Positions 7,080-14,635 are shown, numbered from the stretch's first letter. The stretch: DNA of 64,000 nt from Flavobacteriaceae bacterium UBA5534 (GCA_002426015.1 DINS01000014.1:59371-123370); one strand, 5' to 3'. Notes: generated from the sequence alone by a model not told the origin. Translations and numbers: made by a program.

Positions 7080-7913
7080 TTAACTGTGCAAAACTAAAAG
7101 TGGCACAATAACTTTGTTGCTTATTTGTGCTGTAGTCGAGCCTATAAAAAATCGTTCAAAAAATCGTTCTTTCTGTACCAACAAAGCCATTATATCAACA
7201 GGATTGGTCTGCAAATAGCAATCTACGACATAATGCATCGGAACAGCGCTTACTTTGTGATATTGGTGTTTTTTATCTTTTAAGACATGTTCAAAAACAT
7301 TAATATCGCTGGCTTCTGCTTTCAATTTTCGAGCAGTCGGTTTTATTCTCAACACATGCATTGTTAAGTTGTAAGTTTTGACCAAGGTCATTAATTCATC
7401 AAAATCTTTACCTTTCATGGTATCATTTGCATCTAACGGTAAAAACAGTTGTTTGGGTTGTCTATATCCAAAACCTTCAGGGATTACCAAAGTGGAGCAA
7501 GCTACATTTCTAATGATGTTGATGGTATTACTTCCAAAAATCACTTCCTTGGCTCCTGTGACACCATTGGTTCCCATGACAATCAAATCAATGTTTTTTG
7601 CTTTCACAACTTGGTTGACCGAATCTGTAAAGACATCAAAATCTACAATGGTCTCAAAGCTATGTTTGCCATTTTCATGTTCTACTTTGATGACACTTAC
7701 CAACTTTGTTAGTTTCTGTTTTGTTTTTTTGACCAGGATATTGTAAATACTTTTATTTCCTGCCAGCATCAAATCATCTGTAGTATATTCCAATGCATTT
7801 GCGACATGTAGTACGTAAAACGTACACAAATCCTGCTCAAACAATCGTACTGCATATTGCATGGCATTTTTTGAACTTTTTGAAAAATCGGTAAGTAGTA
7901 GGATATGTTTCAT
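7080..7913 (-). CDS. tandem universal stress protein (UspA family), paralogue
   Basis: This 277-residue protein has the same two-domain layout as its convergent neighbour. The first domain begins KHILLLTDFSKSS and has the ATP signature at Gly114, Gly117, Gly127 and Ser128 (GTNG...GSN). The second domain (about 155-277) lacks the glycine motif. The two genes probably arose by duplication and inversion, because they share architecture but face each other across about 50 bases. Its own promoter (TATTTTTA at 7928-7935) and TGA-N6-TCA site (7959-7970) suggest co-regulation with the other stress protein and the TerB-like operon. Confidence 0.93.
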   Translation of the reverse strand: MKHILLLTDFSKSSKNAMQYAVRLFEQDLCTFYVLHVANALEYTTDDLMLAGNKSIYNILVKKTKQKLTKLVSVIKVEHENGKHSFETIVDFDVFTDSVNQVVKAKNIDLIVMGTNGVTGAKEVIFGSNTINIIRNVACSTLVIPEGFGYRQPKQLFLPLDANDTMKGKDFDELMTLVKTYNLTMHVLRIKPTARKLKAEASDINVFEHVLKDKKHQYHKVSAVPMHYVVDCYLQTNPVDIMALLVQKERFFERFFIGSTTAQISNKVIVPLLVLHS

Positions 7914-7927
7914 TTGATTAATTTATA

Positions 7928-7971
7928 TAAAAATAATAAACAATGGTGAGCTCTAATATGATTTAAATCAT
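7928..7971 (-). promoter_or_regulatory. activator-type promoter with TGA-N6-TCA site (site C)
   Basis: ATGATTTAAATCAT at 7958-7971 is a perfect 14-base palindrome containing TGA-N6-TCA (7959-7970). On the minus strand TATTTTTA (7928-7935) is a near-consensus -7 box. Site centre and box centre are 33 bases apart, identical to sites A and B. The predicted leader before the stress-protein start at 7913 is about 10 bases. Confidence 0.62.
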
Positions 7972-7998
7972 TAAATGACAGCTATGTAATGATAACTA

Positions 7999-8029
7999 AA
8001 ATCTCCCTTCAGGCATTGAAGGGAGATTT
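7999..8029 (-). terminator. strong hairpin between stress-protein and exported-protein genes
   Basis: AAATCTCCCTTCA (7999-8011) and TGAAGGGAGATTT (8017-8029) form a perfect 13-base-pair stem with a 5-base loop. On the minus strand it ends in a short T run and lies downstream of the exported-protein gene (stop at 8093), so it most likely ends that transcript and insulates the stress-protein promoter. The T run is short, so it could also be an mRNA-stabilising hairpin. Confidence 0.75.
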
Positions 8030-8092
8030 GCTATTACATGTTTTTATAACTTTAAAAGTTGTTTTTTATTAATCGCTTTTGCTCTAAAAAAT

Positions 8093-8854
8093 TTATTTGC
8101 CACTCATCTCTTTATTATAAACCCAAATCTCATCCCATTGATTATCGAATGTATCCTTGATGGTTTTTATGAAATTTTCCCAAGAATTCTCTCCATACAA
8201 CTTCTCATAAGCTTCTTTAAACTTTCTGTCTTCATCAAATTCAGCCCAGTTCTTATAAAAACTTACTGTAGCCACATGACGACCAAGATCGCCTTGCAAA
8301 AACTCGTTATAATATAGTCCCCATGGATTTACTCCAGGCATACTTTTTATTGTTTCACTTACCTGCTTAAACAAATTATTCATGGTATAGTCGTGATCAT
8401 CACTAATTTCAAAATATCTAAAATATAGTATCGGATATTTAGAGCTGTCACCATCGAGCATCCCTGTATTAGATAATTTATCGTCTTCTGTCCAATACTC
8501 AATGGTATGAATTTTCTTAATATAAGGCATGACATTATCTCGCCAATCCTCATTATGTGCACCTGCATCAGGTCGCGTATCGTTGTGCTTAAACATCATT
8601 GGTCCCATTTCCCAAATAATATTGCCTGCATTTGGTCCTGTTGTAATATTATAGACTGTAGCTTCATAAGGCCCACTTTTGTGAAAGGTTTGGTTGTGCT
8701 TTCGCATATTGGCTTGCAATATCTTTAATTTTGTGTTGTCTGGTGTAAGCATAATGTCTTCCCACATTTTGTAATCTTCTTGTGCTAATAGAGTAAATGA
8801 AACTCCAAATAGCATTACTAGTGTCACTAATGACGCAATTGTTTTTTTTAACAT
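8093..8854 (-). CDS. exported protein of unknown function
   Basis: The 253-residue product starts with a clear signal peptide (basic KK, a hydrophobic core to about residue 23, probable cleavage after LLAQ), so it is periplasmic or secreted. I do not recognise the family. The mature part is rich in Trp, Tyr and Asp. It contains two stretches with the look of alpha/beta ferredoxin-like or NIPSNAP-type repeats: one with IHTIEYWTEDD and one with HVATVSFYKNWAEFDED. There are no cysteine pairs and no catalytic motif that I can point to. It is a single gene with its own terminator. A conspicuous inverted repeat lies 29 bases upstream of its start. Confidence 0.7.
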   Translation of the reverse strand: MLKKTIASLVTLVMLFGVSFTLLAQEDYKMWEDIMLTPDNTKLKILQANMRKHNQTFHKSGPYEATVYNITTGPNAGNIIWEMGPMMFKHNDTRPDAGAHNEDWRDNVMPYIKKIHTIEYWTEDDKLSNTGMLDGDSSKYPILYFRYFEISDDHDYTMNNLFKQVSETIKSMPGVNPWGLYYNEFLQGDLGRHVATVSFYKNWAEFDEDRKFKEAYEKLYGENSWENFIKTIKDTFDNQWDEIWVYNKEMSGK

Positions 8855-8882
8855 AATATCTTGATTTAATTGGTTGTTTTTA

Positions 8883-8905
8883 CATCATACATCTTTTGTA
8901 TGATG
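8883..8905. promoter_or_regulatory. 9-bp inverted repeat in the 8855-9158 gap
   Basis: CATCATACA (8883-8891) and TGTATGATG (8897-8905) form a perfect 9-base-pair dyad around a 5-base centre. It sits 29 bases upstream of the exported-protein start, where an operator or leader hairpin would lie. It is not a TGA-N6-TCA site. The rest of this 304-base gap is AT-rich; apart from the terminator at its far end I see no gene or motif in it. Confidence 0.5.
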
Positions 8906-9123
8906 ACAGTTGAAATAAAATGTAATAGCATTTATATTGAGTATAATAAATGGAAAGTGCTAGCAATCCATTTAAGATAAAGGATCAGCATTTGGAGTTG
9001 ATTAAAGATAACTTGTTAGAATGTGATAAATAAGTGATATAGGACGAAGAGAATGATTTAGTGTCCGAAGGTTGCTTATTACTTATCATGGATACGTGAA
9101 ACACTGAAAATAAAAGCAAAAAA

Positions 9124-9150
9124 AAACGCTCTAAAATTAGAACGCTTTTT
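9124..9150 (-). terminator. terminator downstream of dsbD-like gene
   Basis: AACGCTCTAA and TTAGAACGCT-type arms form a near-perfect hairpin bounded by an A run on the left and a T run on the right, so it could work in both directions. It lies nine bases after the stop of the DsbD-like gene on the minus strand, where it is preceded by AAAAAGCG and followed by a long T run. Confidence 0.85.
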
Positions 9151-9158
9151 AAATTTCT

Positions 9159-11138
9159 TTATTCTTTAAAGTTTTCTAGCCCTGTTTTTAGCCAATTATA
9201 GTACTCGTCAACATTTGGGGTATATGCTGTTGTGTGATTCAACAATTCCATGTCATGATTTAATAATACATAATAAGGTTGTGAATTGTTTTTAAAATTA
9301 ATGGTTTGTAAGGTTGCCCATTTATCACCAATCGTCTTTATTTTTTTTACTGTTCCGTTTGACTTCAAATATTCAAATTGCTCATCATCAGGTAAGGCTT
9401 TTCTATCATCCACATATAATGAAATAATAATATACTCATCATTTAAAACGTTAAATACTTTAGGTTGGCTCCAAACTTGTTCTTCCATCTTCCTGCAATT
9501 AACACAAGCCCAACCTGTAAAGTCCAACATTATAGGCTTGTTTTGTGCTTTTGCTGCTGCTATCCCTTTATCTAAATCTTTATAGCATTCAAGACCAAGT
9601 GGGCACTCTGAAGTTTTATCATAATAACTATAAAATAATGGAGGTGGAAAACCACTTAATAGTGTTAAATTAGCAGCTTTTGTATTTGTTAAACCTGGAA
9701 TTAAATACAATACAAAGGCTATTGTTAACAAACCGACACCTATTCTTCCTTTACTTAATTTATTGATTGGTCCATCGTGAGGGAACTTAATTTTTCCGAA
9801 TAAATACAAAGCCAATCCAATACCTATCACAATCCATAAGCCTATAAACAATTCTCTTTTTAAAAGTCCCCAATGCTCTACTAAATCAGCATTTGACAAG
9901 AATTTAAGTGCCAAACCAAGCTCTATAAATCCTAGCACTACTTTCACTGTATTTAACCATCCACCCGATTTAGGCAATGAATTTAACCACTTTGGAAACA
10001 TCGCAAATAATGTAAAAGGCAATGCTAGAGCTAATCCAAATCCGCTCATACCAAGTGATAATTGTGTTGCGCCTCCATCTGAAGATAATGAGCTACCCAA
10101 GAGCGTACCCAATATTGGACCTGTGCATGAGAATGACACAATTGCCAATGTTAACGCCATAAAGAAAATGCCGATAATTCCACCTATTCTATTGGCTTTA
10201 CTGTCTAATGCATTGCTCCAAGACGATGGCAATGTAAGTTCATAAAATCCAAAAAACGAAAAAGCAAAAGCAACAAAAATGACAAAGAAGATAATATTTA
10301 AGGTAACATTAGTCGAGATATTATTAAGTATCTCAGCGTCGATTGAATCTATTAAATGAAACGGAAGGCTCAAAATGGCATATATCAAAAAGATAAAAAA
10401 ACCATACATAATCGAGTTTGCCATTCCTTTTTGGGTGTTGGCTCCACTTTTAGTAAAAAACGACACGGTCAATGGTATCATTGGAAACACGCAAGGCGTT
10501 AATAATGCAATTAGTCCACCTAAAAACCCTAATAAAAAGATGGTAAAATTACTTTTCTCTTCAACACTTTCTTGCTTGTATTGCTCCCAACCTGTAACAT
10601 TCATCTCTAAGGCTTCAGATAATGCTTTACTCCTATCATCGATCGTTACTGGTATTACTTCTTTTTTTTGAGATGGGTCTCTTTTAATAATCTCAAACTC
10701 TAAATCTACATAATTAGGAGGTGTACATTGCTTGTCATCACAAGCCATAAATTCAACTTCTCCTTTTACAAGCGACAAGTCTTTATTCAATATTTTTATG
10801 CGCTGTCTAAACTCTGCTTTATCTTCAAAAAATTTAATTTTCATCATAAAGACTGGGTCGTCAACTGTATGACCTTTATCTTCCAGTGTTTTTCCTAAAA
10901 GCTCGTAACCTTCGTCAGTTGTGTATGTAAATGTGGTTGGAATTGGCCCATCTTCTGGAACATTTTGTGAGTATAAATGCCAGCCTTTATCTATTGTTGC
11001 GACAGAAATTAAATCATATTCGGTTTCAGAAACCTTTTCAACAGTAGTCGTCCATTTAACAGGCTCTAAAATTTGTGCCTGAAGGGTTGAAAATGAAAAT
11101 GTGAGTAAAAGTGTGAGGCTTAATAAAAATTTAGTCAT
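9159..11138 (-). CDS. dsbD: DsbD-like thiol:disulfide interchange protein
   Basis: The 659-residue protein moves reducing power from cytoplasmic thioredoxin across the inner membrane. It has the full DsbD layout: signal peptide (1-22), a periplasmic N-terminal domain with a Cys133/Cys138 pair, a central eight-helix-type membrane domain (about 198-485) with Cys216 in TPCVFP and Cys338 in SCTGP, and a C-terminal thioredoxin domain with Cys545-x-x-Cys548 (CVNC). All six redox cysteines expected in DsbD are present. It heads a minus-strand neighbourhood of rhodaneses and thioredoxin-fold lipoproteins that are plausible electron acceptors. A terminator follows, so it is probably transcribed separately. 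Confidence 0.93.
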   Translation of the reverse strand: MTKFLLSLTLLLTFSFSTLQAQILEPVKWTTTVEKVSETEYDLISVATIDKGWHLYSQNVPEDGPIPTTFTYTTDEGYELLGKTLEDKGHTVDDPVFMMKIKFFEDKAEFRQRIKILNKDLSLVKGEVEFMACDDKQCTPPNYVDLEFEIIKRDPSQKKEVIPVTIDDRSKALSEALEMNVTGWEQYKQESVEEKSNFTIFLLGFLGGLIALLTPCVFPMIPLTVSFFTKSGANTQKGMANSIMYGFFIFLIYAILSLPFHLIDSIDAEILNNISTNVTLNIIFFVIFVAFAFSFFGFYELTLPSSWSNALDSKANRIGGIIGIFFMALTLAIVSFSCTGPILGTLLGSSLSSDGGATQLSLGMSGFGLALALPFTLFAMFPKWLNSLPKSGGWLNTVKVVLGFIELGLALKFLSNADLVEHWGLLKRELFIGLWIVIGIGLALYLFGKIKFPHDGPINKLSKGRIGVGLLTIAFVLYLIPGLTNTKAANLTLLSGFPPPLFYSYYDKTSECPLGLECYKDLDKGIAAAKAQNKPIMLDFTGWACVNCRKMEEQVWSQPKVFNVLNDEYIIISLYVDDRKALPDDEQFEYLKSNGTVKKIKTIGDKWATLQTINFKNNSQPYYVLLNHDMELLNHTTAYTPNVDEYYNWLKTGLENFKE

Positions 11139-11208
11139 CGGTTCATTTGTTATTCAATCTTTGAAAAATAAGATTGGTAAACAACAAAAATAACAGAAGT
11201 TAACATAT

Positions 11209-11254
11209 AAAACCTATAAAGCTTTCTTAAAATTAGGAATACTTTACAGGTTTT
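11209..11254 (-). terminator. hairpin downstream of rhodanese genes
   Basis: AAAACCTATAAAG (11209-11221) pairs with CTTTACAGGTTTT (11242-11254) with one mismatch. On the minus strand it follows the rhodanese lipoprotein gene (stop at 11290) and ends in a T-rich arm. A moderate-quality terminator. Confidence 0.6.
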
Positions 11255-11289
11255 GTTGGCATATTATGTATGTAGAATGTATAGAAAAA

Positions 11290-11688
11290 TTAATCTTCGG
11301 TCGAAATTTCAAAACCTTTAAATCTCCACTTGGTGATACCTCCCTCTAAATCGAAAATCTTAATGAAACCAGCTGCTTTCAATTTCTCAGCACATTTGGC
11401 ACTACGTCCACCAGACTTGCAATACAGCACTACTGGTTTAGATTTATCTAGCTTTAATATATCTTCATCAAATGTTGGAGAGTTAAAATCAATGTTTTGT
11501 GAGTGTTCGATGAATCCATCTTTACGTTCTGCCTCAGTTCTTACATCTACCAGTTGAACATCTTTTTGTTCAAGCAGTGATTTCATTTCTTCTGGAGTCA
11601 CTACTTTTATTTCTCCATGTGTGTCTTCTTTACAACTGGTCGCAAATACCAGAATTGCAATAAAAAGAGTGGCTGTTAGTTTTTTCAT
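11290..11688 (-). CDS. rhodanese-like lipoprotein
   Basis: The 132-residue protein has a type II signal peptide whose lipobox ends at Cys19 (FATSC), then one rhodanese domain (about 27-128). The active-site loop is C90KSGGRS, with the catalytic cysteine and the arginine expected for persulfide or thiosulfate chemistry. LVDVRTEAER is the typical CH2-like motif at the domain start. It should be anchored in the periplasm, on either the inner or outer membrane. It follows a cytosolic rhodanese by 17 bases, so the two are probably one transcript. Together with the DsbD-like and thioredoxin-fold neighbours this suggests envelope sulfur or thiol handling. Confidence 0.92.
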   Translation of the reverse strand: MKKLTATLFIAILVFATSCKEDTHGEIKVVTPEEMKSLLEQKDVQLVDVRTEAERKDGFIEHSQNIDFNSPTFDEDILKLDKSKPVVLYCKSGGRSAKCAEKLKAAGFIKIFDLEGGITKWRFKGFEISTED

Positions 11689-11705
11689 TTTGATTGATGT
11701 TTATG

Positions 11706-12014
11706 TTATTCAATAGCTCCAGTCCATTGACTAAAGCCTCCTATTAAATTATAGGTGTTTTTAAAACCTAATTGATTCATCACAGCACAGGCTTGCGCAC
11801 TGCGACCACCTGCTTTACAATACACATAATAGTTTTTGGATTTATCTAAAGCATCTACTTCGTAAATAAATCCTTGACCTTTATAAATATCGATATGAAG
11901 TGCATTAGGAATTTTACCTTCATCGACTTCATCTTGAGTTCTTACATCCAAAATAACAGCGTTATCGTCATTATTAAGTTGTTCCACCCAATGTTGTTGT
12001 GTTAAATCTGCCAT
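11706..12014 (-). CDS. single-domain rhodanese (cytosolic)
   Basis: The 102-residue protein is a stand-alone rhodanese with ILDVRTQDEV near the start and active-site loop C66KAGGRS. It has no signal peptide, unlike its downstream partner. I chose the start at 12012-12014 (MADLTQQ); the in-frame upstream start at 12026 adds only MMVI with no family support. Single-domain rhodaneses carry persulfide sulfur for tRNA, cofactor or detoxification pathways. Which applies here cannot be told. It precedes the lipoprotein rhodanese by 17 bases in the same direction. Confidence 0.92.
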   Translation of the reverse strand: MADLTQQHWVEQLNNDDNAVILDVRTQDEVDEGKIPNALHIDIYKGQGFIYEVDALDKSKNYYVYCKAGGRSAQACAVMNQLGFKNTYNLIGGFSQWTGAIE

Positions 12015-12063
12015 AATTACCATCAATAATCATGCAAAATTAACATTTCCTTATGATAAAGAC

Positions 12064-12095
12064 GAAAAAAAATCCGAAGTGTTACGCTTCGGATT
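12064..12095 (-). terminator. terminator downstream of thioredoxin-fold gene
   Basis: AATCCGAAG (12071-12079) pairs with CTTCGGATT (12087-12095) around a 7-base loop. On the minus strand the stem is followed by eight T residues. It lies 20 bases past the stop of the thioredoxin-fold gene at 12116. Confidence 0.92.
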
Positions 12096-12115
12096 CAATT
12101 TTAACAGTTTTAAAC

Positions 12116-12718
12116 TTAAACTTTTATCGAGCAACCAATGGCTCTTGTTTCTTTTTCTTTTATTTCTTTTCCAGAAAGTAGTGCGTCAACTGCGTTCTCG
12201 ACATATTTTGTTTTTACAGCTGCTGCATCTTGATAATTGTCATCAATTGCTCCAATATATTTAACCTCATTACCTTTTTTGGTTTTTTGAAGTAAATATA
12301 CATGAGGTGTTTTTGTAGCTCCATATTGTGGATAAATTTTTTGACCTTCATCCATTAAATACGGAAATGTAAATCCTTTTGCTTTGGCTCTTGCTTTCAT
12401 GGCTTCCATATTATCTCCAGGCTTTACGTCAGTGTTATTTGGCATTATTGCAATAACTGGATACCCTTTAGATGCATATTTTTTATCGAGTGCAACAATC
12501 CTGTCCTCATAAGCAACAGCATAAGGGCAAGTGTTACACGTAAAAATAACGATATAACCTTTCGCATCTTTATAATCTGCTAATGAGACCATTTTACCAT
12601 CAATGTTTTTGAGTTTAAAATCAGTGGCAATATCACCAACTTTATAACCTGTTGAACTTGTAAATACTGAACCAATCACAATGGCAAGTGTGGCAATAAA
12701 TGTTTTAATTGGATACAT
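12116..12718 (-). CDS. thioredoxin-fold (AhpC/TSA-type) exported protein
   Basis: The 200-residue protein has an N-terminal signal peptide (hydrophobic to about residue 20) and a peroxiredoxin/ResA-like thioredoxin fold. The motif C61NTC64PYA replaces the usual WCxxC, a pattern common in Bacteroidota AhpC/TSA family proteins. IAIMPNN, TFPYLMDE and a cis-proline region (GATKTPHVYLL) complete the fold. It could act as a periplasmic thiol reductant, oxidant or peroxidase; the CNTC motif does not decide. It lies 10 bases downstream of the TlpA-like gene, so the two form an operon that ends at the terminator at 12064-12095. Confidence 0.88.
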   Translation of the reverse strand: MYPIKTFIATLAIVIGSVFTSSTGYKVGDIATDFKLKNIDGKMVSLADYKDAKGYIVIFTCNTCPYAVAYEDRIVALDKKYASKGYPVIAIMPNNTDVKPGDNMEAMKARAKAKGFTFPYLMDEGQKIYPQYGATKTPHVYLLQKTKKGNEVKYIGAIDDNYQDAAAVKTKYVENAVDALLSGKEIKEKETRAIGCSIKV

Positions 12719-12728
12719 AATCTTTTCT

Positions 12729-13256
12729 TTATTTTAAAAATTGTTTGACTTCGGTTTCTAATTCGTCATATGTAAATGATTGCTCATAAAACTGACGTTT
12801 ATTTTTGTTAAATATTAAAGTTGCTGGAATAGCACCAGACCAATTTTCATTTATCTTCGGGATCCACATATTGGAATCTGTGTCGTTCAAAGCAACCACT
12901 TTAGATTTTAAGCCTTTTTCTTTTATGAATGGCTTCAACTTTGACTCATACTTATTTGGGAAGTCTAGGCTTACCAATATGACTTCTACATTTTCCGATC
13001 CATATTTGGAATTCAATGCTTCAAAAGAAGGCAACTCCTTGACACAAGGTGCGCACCATGTCGCCCAAAAATTGACCACATAAGTTTTGTCAGATGTTGT
13101 CGTTAAATATTTTTTGAGGCCTTCATAATCATAAACTTCCAACTCCATAGATTGCTCTATCGAATTATCTTCAGATTTGGCTAATTGTTCATTTTGTTTT
13201 GGCTCATTTTTACATGAAACCAATATTAAAAACAATAAAAAGGACAGTATTCTCAT
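12729..13256 (-). CDS. TlpA-like thioredoxin lipoprotein
   Basis: The 175-residue protein carries a lipobox ending at Cys15 (LVSC), an acidic linker to about residue 40, and a TlpA/ResA-type thioredoxin domain with active site W67C68APC71. Such lipoproteins keep periplasmic cysteines reduced, for example in cytochrome c assembly, and are usually fed by DsbD- or CcdA-type membrane proteins. The DsbD-like protein encoded 1.6 kb away is the obvious electron donor candidate. It is the first gene of a two-gene operon with the thioredoxin-fold protein downstream, and it is divergent from the MarR gene. Confidence 0.92.
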   Translation of the reverse strand: MRILSFLLFLILVSCKNEPKQNEQLAKSEDNSIEQSMELEVYDYEGLKKYLTTTSDKTYVVNFWATWCAPCVKELPSFEALNSKYGSENVEVILVSLDFPNKYESKLKPFIKEKGLKSKVVALNDTDSNMWIPKINENWSGAIPATLIFNKNKRQFYEQSFTYDELETEVKQFLK

Positions 13257-13343
13257 GTGATAAAGTTATGAATCTGTTCGCTTTGCATTAAAACTTTAAC
13301 AAAAAATTATCGTAGTCAATGTAGTACAATTGAAAAATTACAT

Positions 13344-13370
13344 TACATTTGTATATACAATTATTGTATA
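13344..13370 (+). promoter_or_regulatory. marR promoter overlapped by palindromic operator
   Basis: TACATTTG (13344-13351) is a perfect -7 box. TTGTATATACAA (13349-13360) is a perfect 12-base palindrome, and TATACAA-TTA-TTGTATA (13354-13370) is a second overlapping dyad whose last base is the A of the start codon. Three TTGTATA half-sites thus cover the -7 box to the ATG, the expected layout for MarR autorepression. Confidence 0.75.
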
Positions 13371-13825
13371 TGAAACAGTTAGAAGACATTTTAAAAACAT
13401 CTAAAACATTACCATTGTCTCGTAAAACAATCATTAATGTGTTTTTATCAAATACTTGGTTTAAGGAAGAAATGTCTTCCGTTTTAAAACCATTTGACTT
13501 ATCACTGGAACAATTTAATGTCTTACGTATTTTGAGAGGTCAGCATGGTAACCCATTGAACCTTCAAGACATACAAGATAGAATGGTCAATAAAATGAGT
13601 AACACTACCCGATTGATTGACAAGCTTTTATTAAAAGGATTTGTTGAGCGCAATACTTGTGAAAAAAACAGGAGGAAAATTGAAATTTTTATCACTGATG
13701 ACGGACTTAAAACATTATCTGTTTTAGACCCATTGATCGATACAATCGAGGAACAAATGACTTCAAATTTATCACACACCGAATTAGAACAATTAAACCA
13801 TTTATTAACAAAACTCAAAGCTTAA
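13370..13825 (+). CDS. MarR family transcription regulator
   Basis: The 151-residue regulator has the MarR winged-helix layout. SLEQFNVLRILRGQ leads into the HTH (LNLQDIQDRMVNKMSNTTRLIDKLLLKGFVER), then the wing around residues 95-110 (EKNRRKIEIFITDDG). The ATG at 13370 is chosen over an upstream TTG because the promoter -7 box ends only 19 bases before it, giving a leader of about 12 bases. It probably represses itself through the palindromes over its promoter. The YceI gene 14 bases downstream is likely its co-transcribed target. The wing contains one cysteine (NTCEKN), so redox sensing by a lone cysteine is conceivable. Confidence 0.92.
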   Translation: MKQLEDILKTSKTLPLSRKTIINVFLSNTWFKEEMSSVLKPFDLSLEQFNVLRILRGQHGNPLNLQDIQDRMVNKMSNTTRLIDKLLLKGFVERNTCEKNRRKIEIFITDDGLKTLSVLDPLIDTIEEQMTSNLSHTELEQLNHLLTKLKA

Positions 13826-13839
13826 AAAATTTAAACACT

Positions 13840-14409
13840 ATGAAAAACAACATTTTAAAAACTGCACTTGTATTTGTATTAGCGTTAACAGTAGCCTCAT
13901 TTACATCAATCTCTGACAAAACTGTTAATGTAAAAGAGAGTCAAATAACTTGGAAAGGTTATAAAGTAACTGGCCAACACGAAGGAACAATTAGCTTAAA
14001 AGAAGGTTCTTTAACTTTTTCAGATAGCAAACTTACTGGTGGTCATTTTGTAATGGACATGACTTCAATTACCGTAACTGATTTGGAAGGCGAGTACAAA
14101 GGAAAACTAGAAAAACACTTGAAATCAGATGATTTTTTTGGAGTAGAAAAACATTCTACCGCTTCATTTAAAATCACTAAAGCTGATGGCAAAAACGGAA
14201 AATATAAAGTAACAGGCGATTTAACCATCAAAGGAATCACTAATACCCATACATTTGATATGACTGTTAATGACAACTCTGCAACTGCAGCTTTAAAAAT
14301 TGACAGAACCAAATTTAATATTGAATATAGATCTAATAGCTTTTTTGAAAACTTAAAAGATAAAGCGATATATGATGAATTTGATCTAAATGTAAATTTG
14401 AAATTCTAA
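13840..14409 (+). CDS. YceI family periplasmic lipid-binding protein
   Basis: The 189-residue protein has a signal peptide (to about residue 22) and a YceI lipocalin-like barrel: ESQITWKGYKVTGQHEGTI, then DMTSITVTDLEGEYKGKLEKHLKSDDFF, then KYKVTGDLTIKGITNTHTF. YceI proteins bind polyisoprenoid-type lipids in the periplasm; their physiological role is unclear. Its position 14 bases after the MarR gene, inside the same transcript and before a strong terminator, suggests it is under MarR control. MarR-YceI pairs are familiar in Bacteroidota. Confidence 0.93.
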   Translation: MKNNILKTALVFVLALTVASFTSISDKTVNVKESQITWKGYKVTGQHEGTISLKEGSLTFSDSKLTGGHFVMDMTSITVTDLEGEYKGKLEKHLKSDDFFGVEKHSTASFKITKADGKNGKYKVTGDLTIKGITNTHTFDMTVNDNSATAALKIDRTKFNIEYRSNSFFENLKDKAIYDEFDLNVNLKF

Positions 14410-14445
14410 CCCTATAGAATTGATTAATAGCAACATTTAGTGATG

Positions 14446-14475
14446 GAATCCCGATAGTTATCGGGATTCTTTTTT
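14446..14475 (+). terminator. rho-independent terminator after yceI
   Basis: GAATCCCGATA (14446-14456) pairs with TATCGGGATTC (14459-14469), followed by six T residues. It separates the marR-yceI unit from the trp leader. Confidence 0.95.
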
Positions 14476-14491
14476 ATTTTAGCCCAAATAA

Positions 14492-14522
14492 TTTGAAAAA
14501 CTAATTTTCATTTCTATATTTG
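14492..14522 (+). promoter_or_regulatory. trp operon promoter
   Basis: TTTG (14492-14495), a 19-base spacer and TATATTTG (14515-14522) match the Bacteroidota promoter consensus exactly, including spacing. The predicted start near 14529 lies about 13 bases before the leader peptide ATG. Confidence 0.85.
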
Positions 14523-14541
14523 ACAAACATTAAAATCAAAA

Positions 14542-14604
14542 ATGAAATCAATTTTAAATCATACTTGGTGGTGGAACTCTCGAAACTCAAACTTCGTGAA
14601 GTAA
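14542..14604 (+). CDS. trpL: trp operon leader peptide
   Basis: A 20-codon frame between the trp promoter and trpE contains three consecutive Trp codons (TGG at 14566-14574) at residues 9-11 and ends in TAA at 14602-14604. Three adjacent Trp codons are far above chance in a proteome where Trp is rare. The reading frame lies exactly where a ribosome-stalling leader should be, followed by a terminator hairpin before trpE. The Trp run is preceded by LNHT and followed by a Ser/Asn-rich tail. It should act in cis by making transcription of the operon depend on charged tRNA-Trp. Confidence 0.9.
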   Translation: MKSILNHTWWWNSRNSNFVK

Positions 14605-14635
14605 CGCTATTGTATATTTTAAATAAAAAATATAA

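Noticed and set aside
10375..10671. Antisense frames of 60-130 codons over dsbD, helicase, alaS, der and other genes
   Set aside because: They mirror strong sense-strand codon patterns in housekeeping genes and have no start signals or family features.
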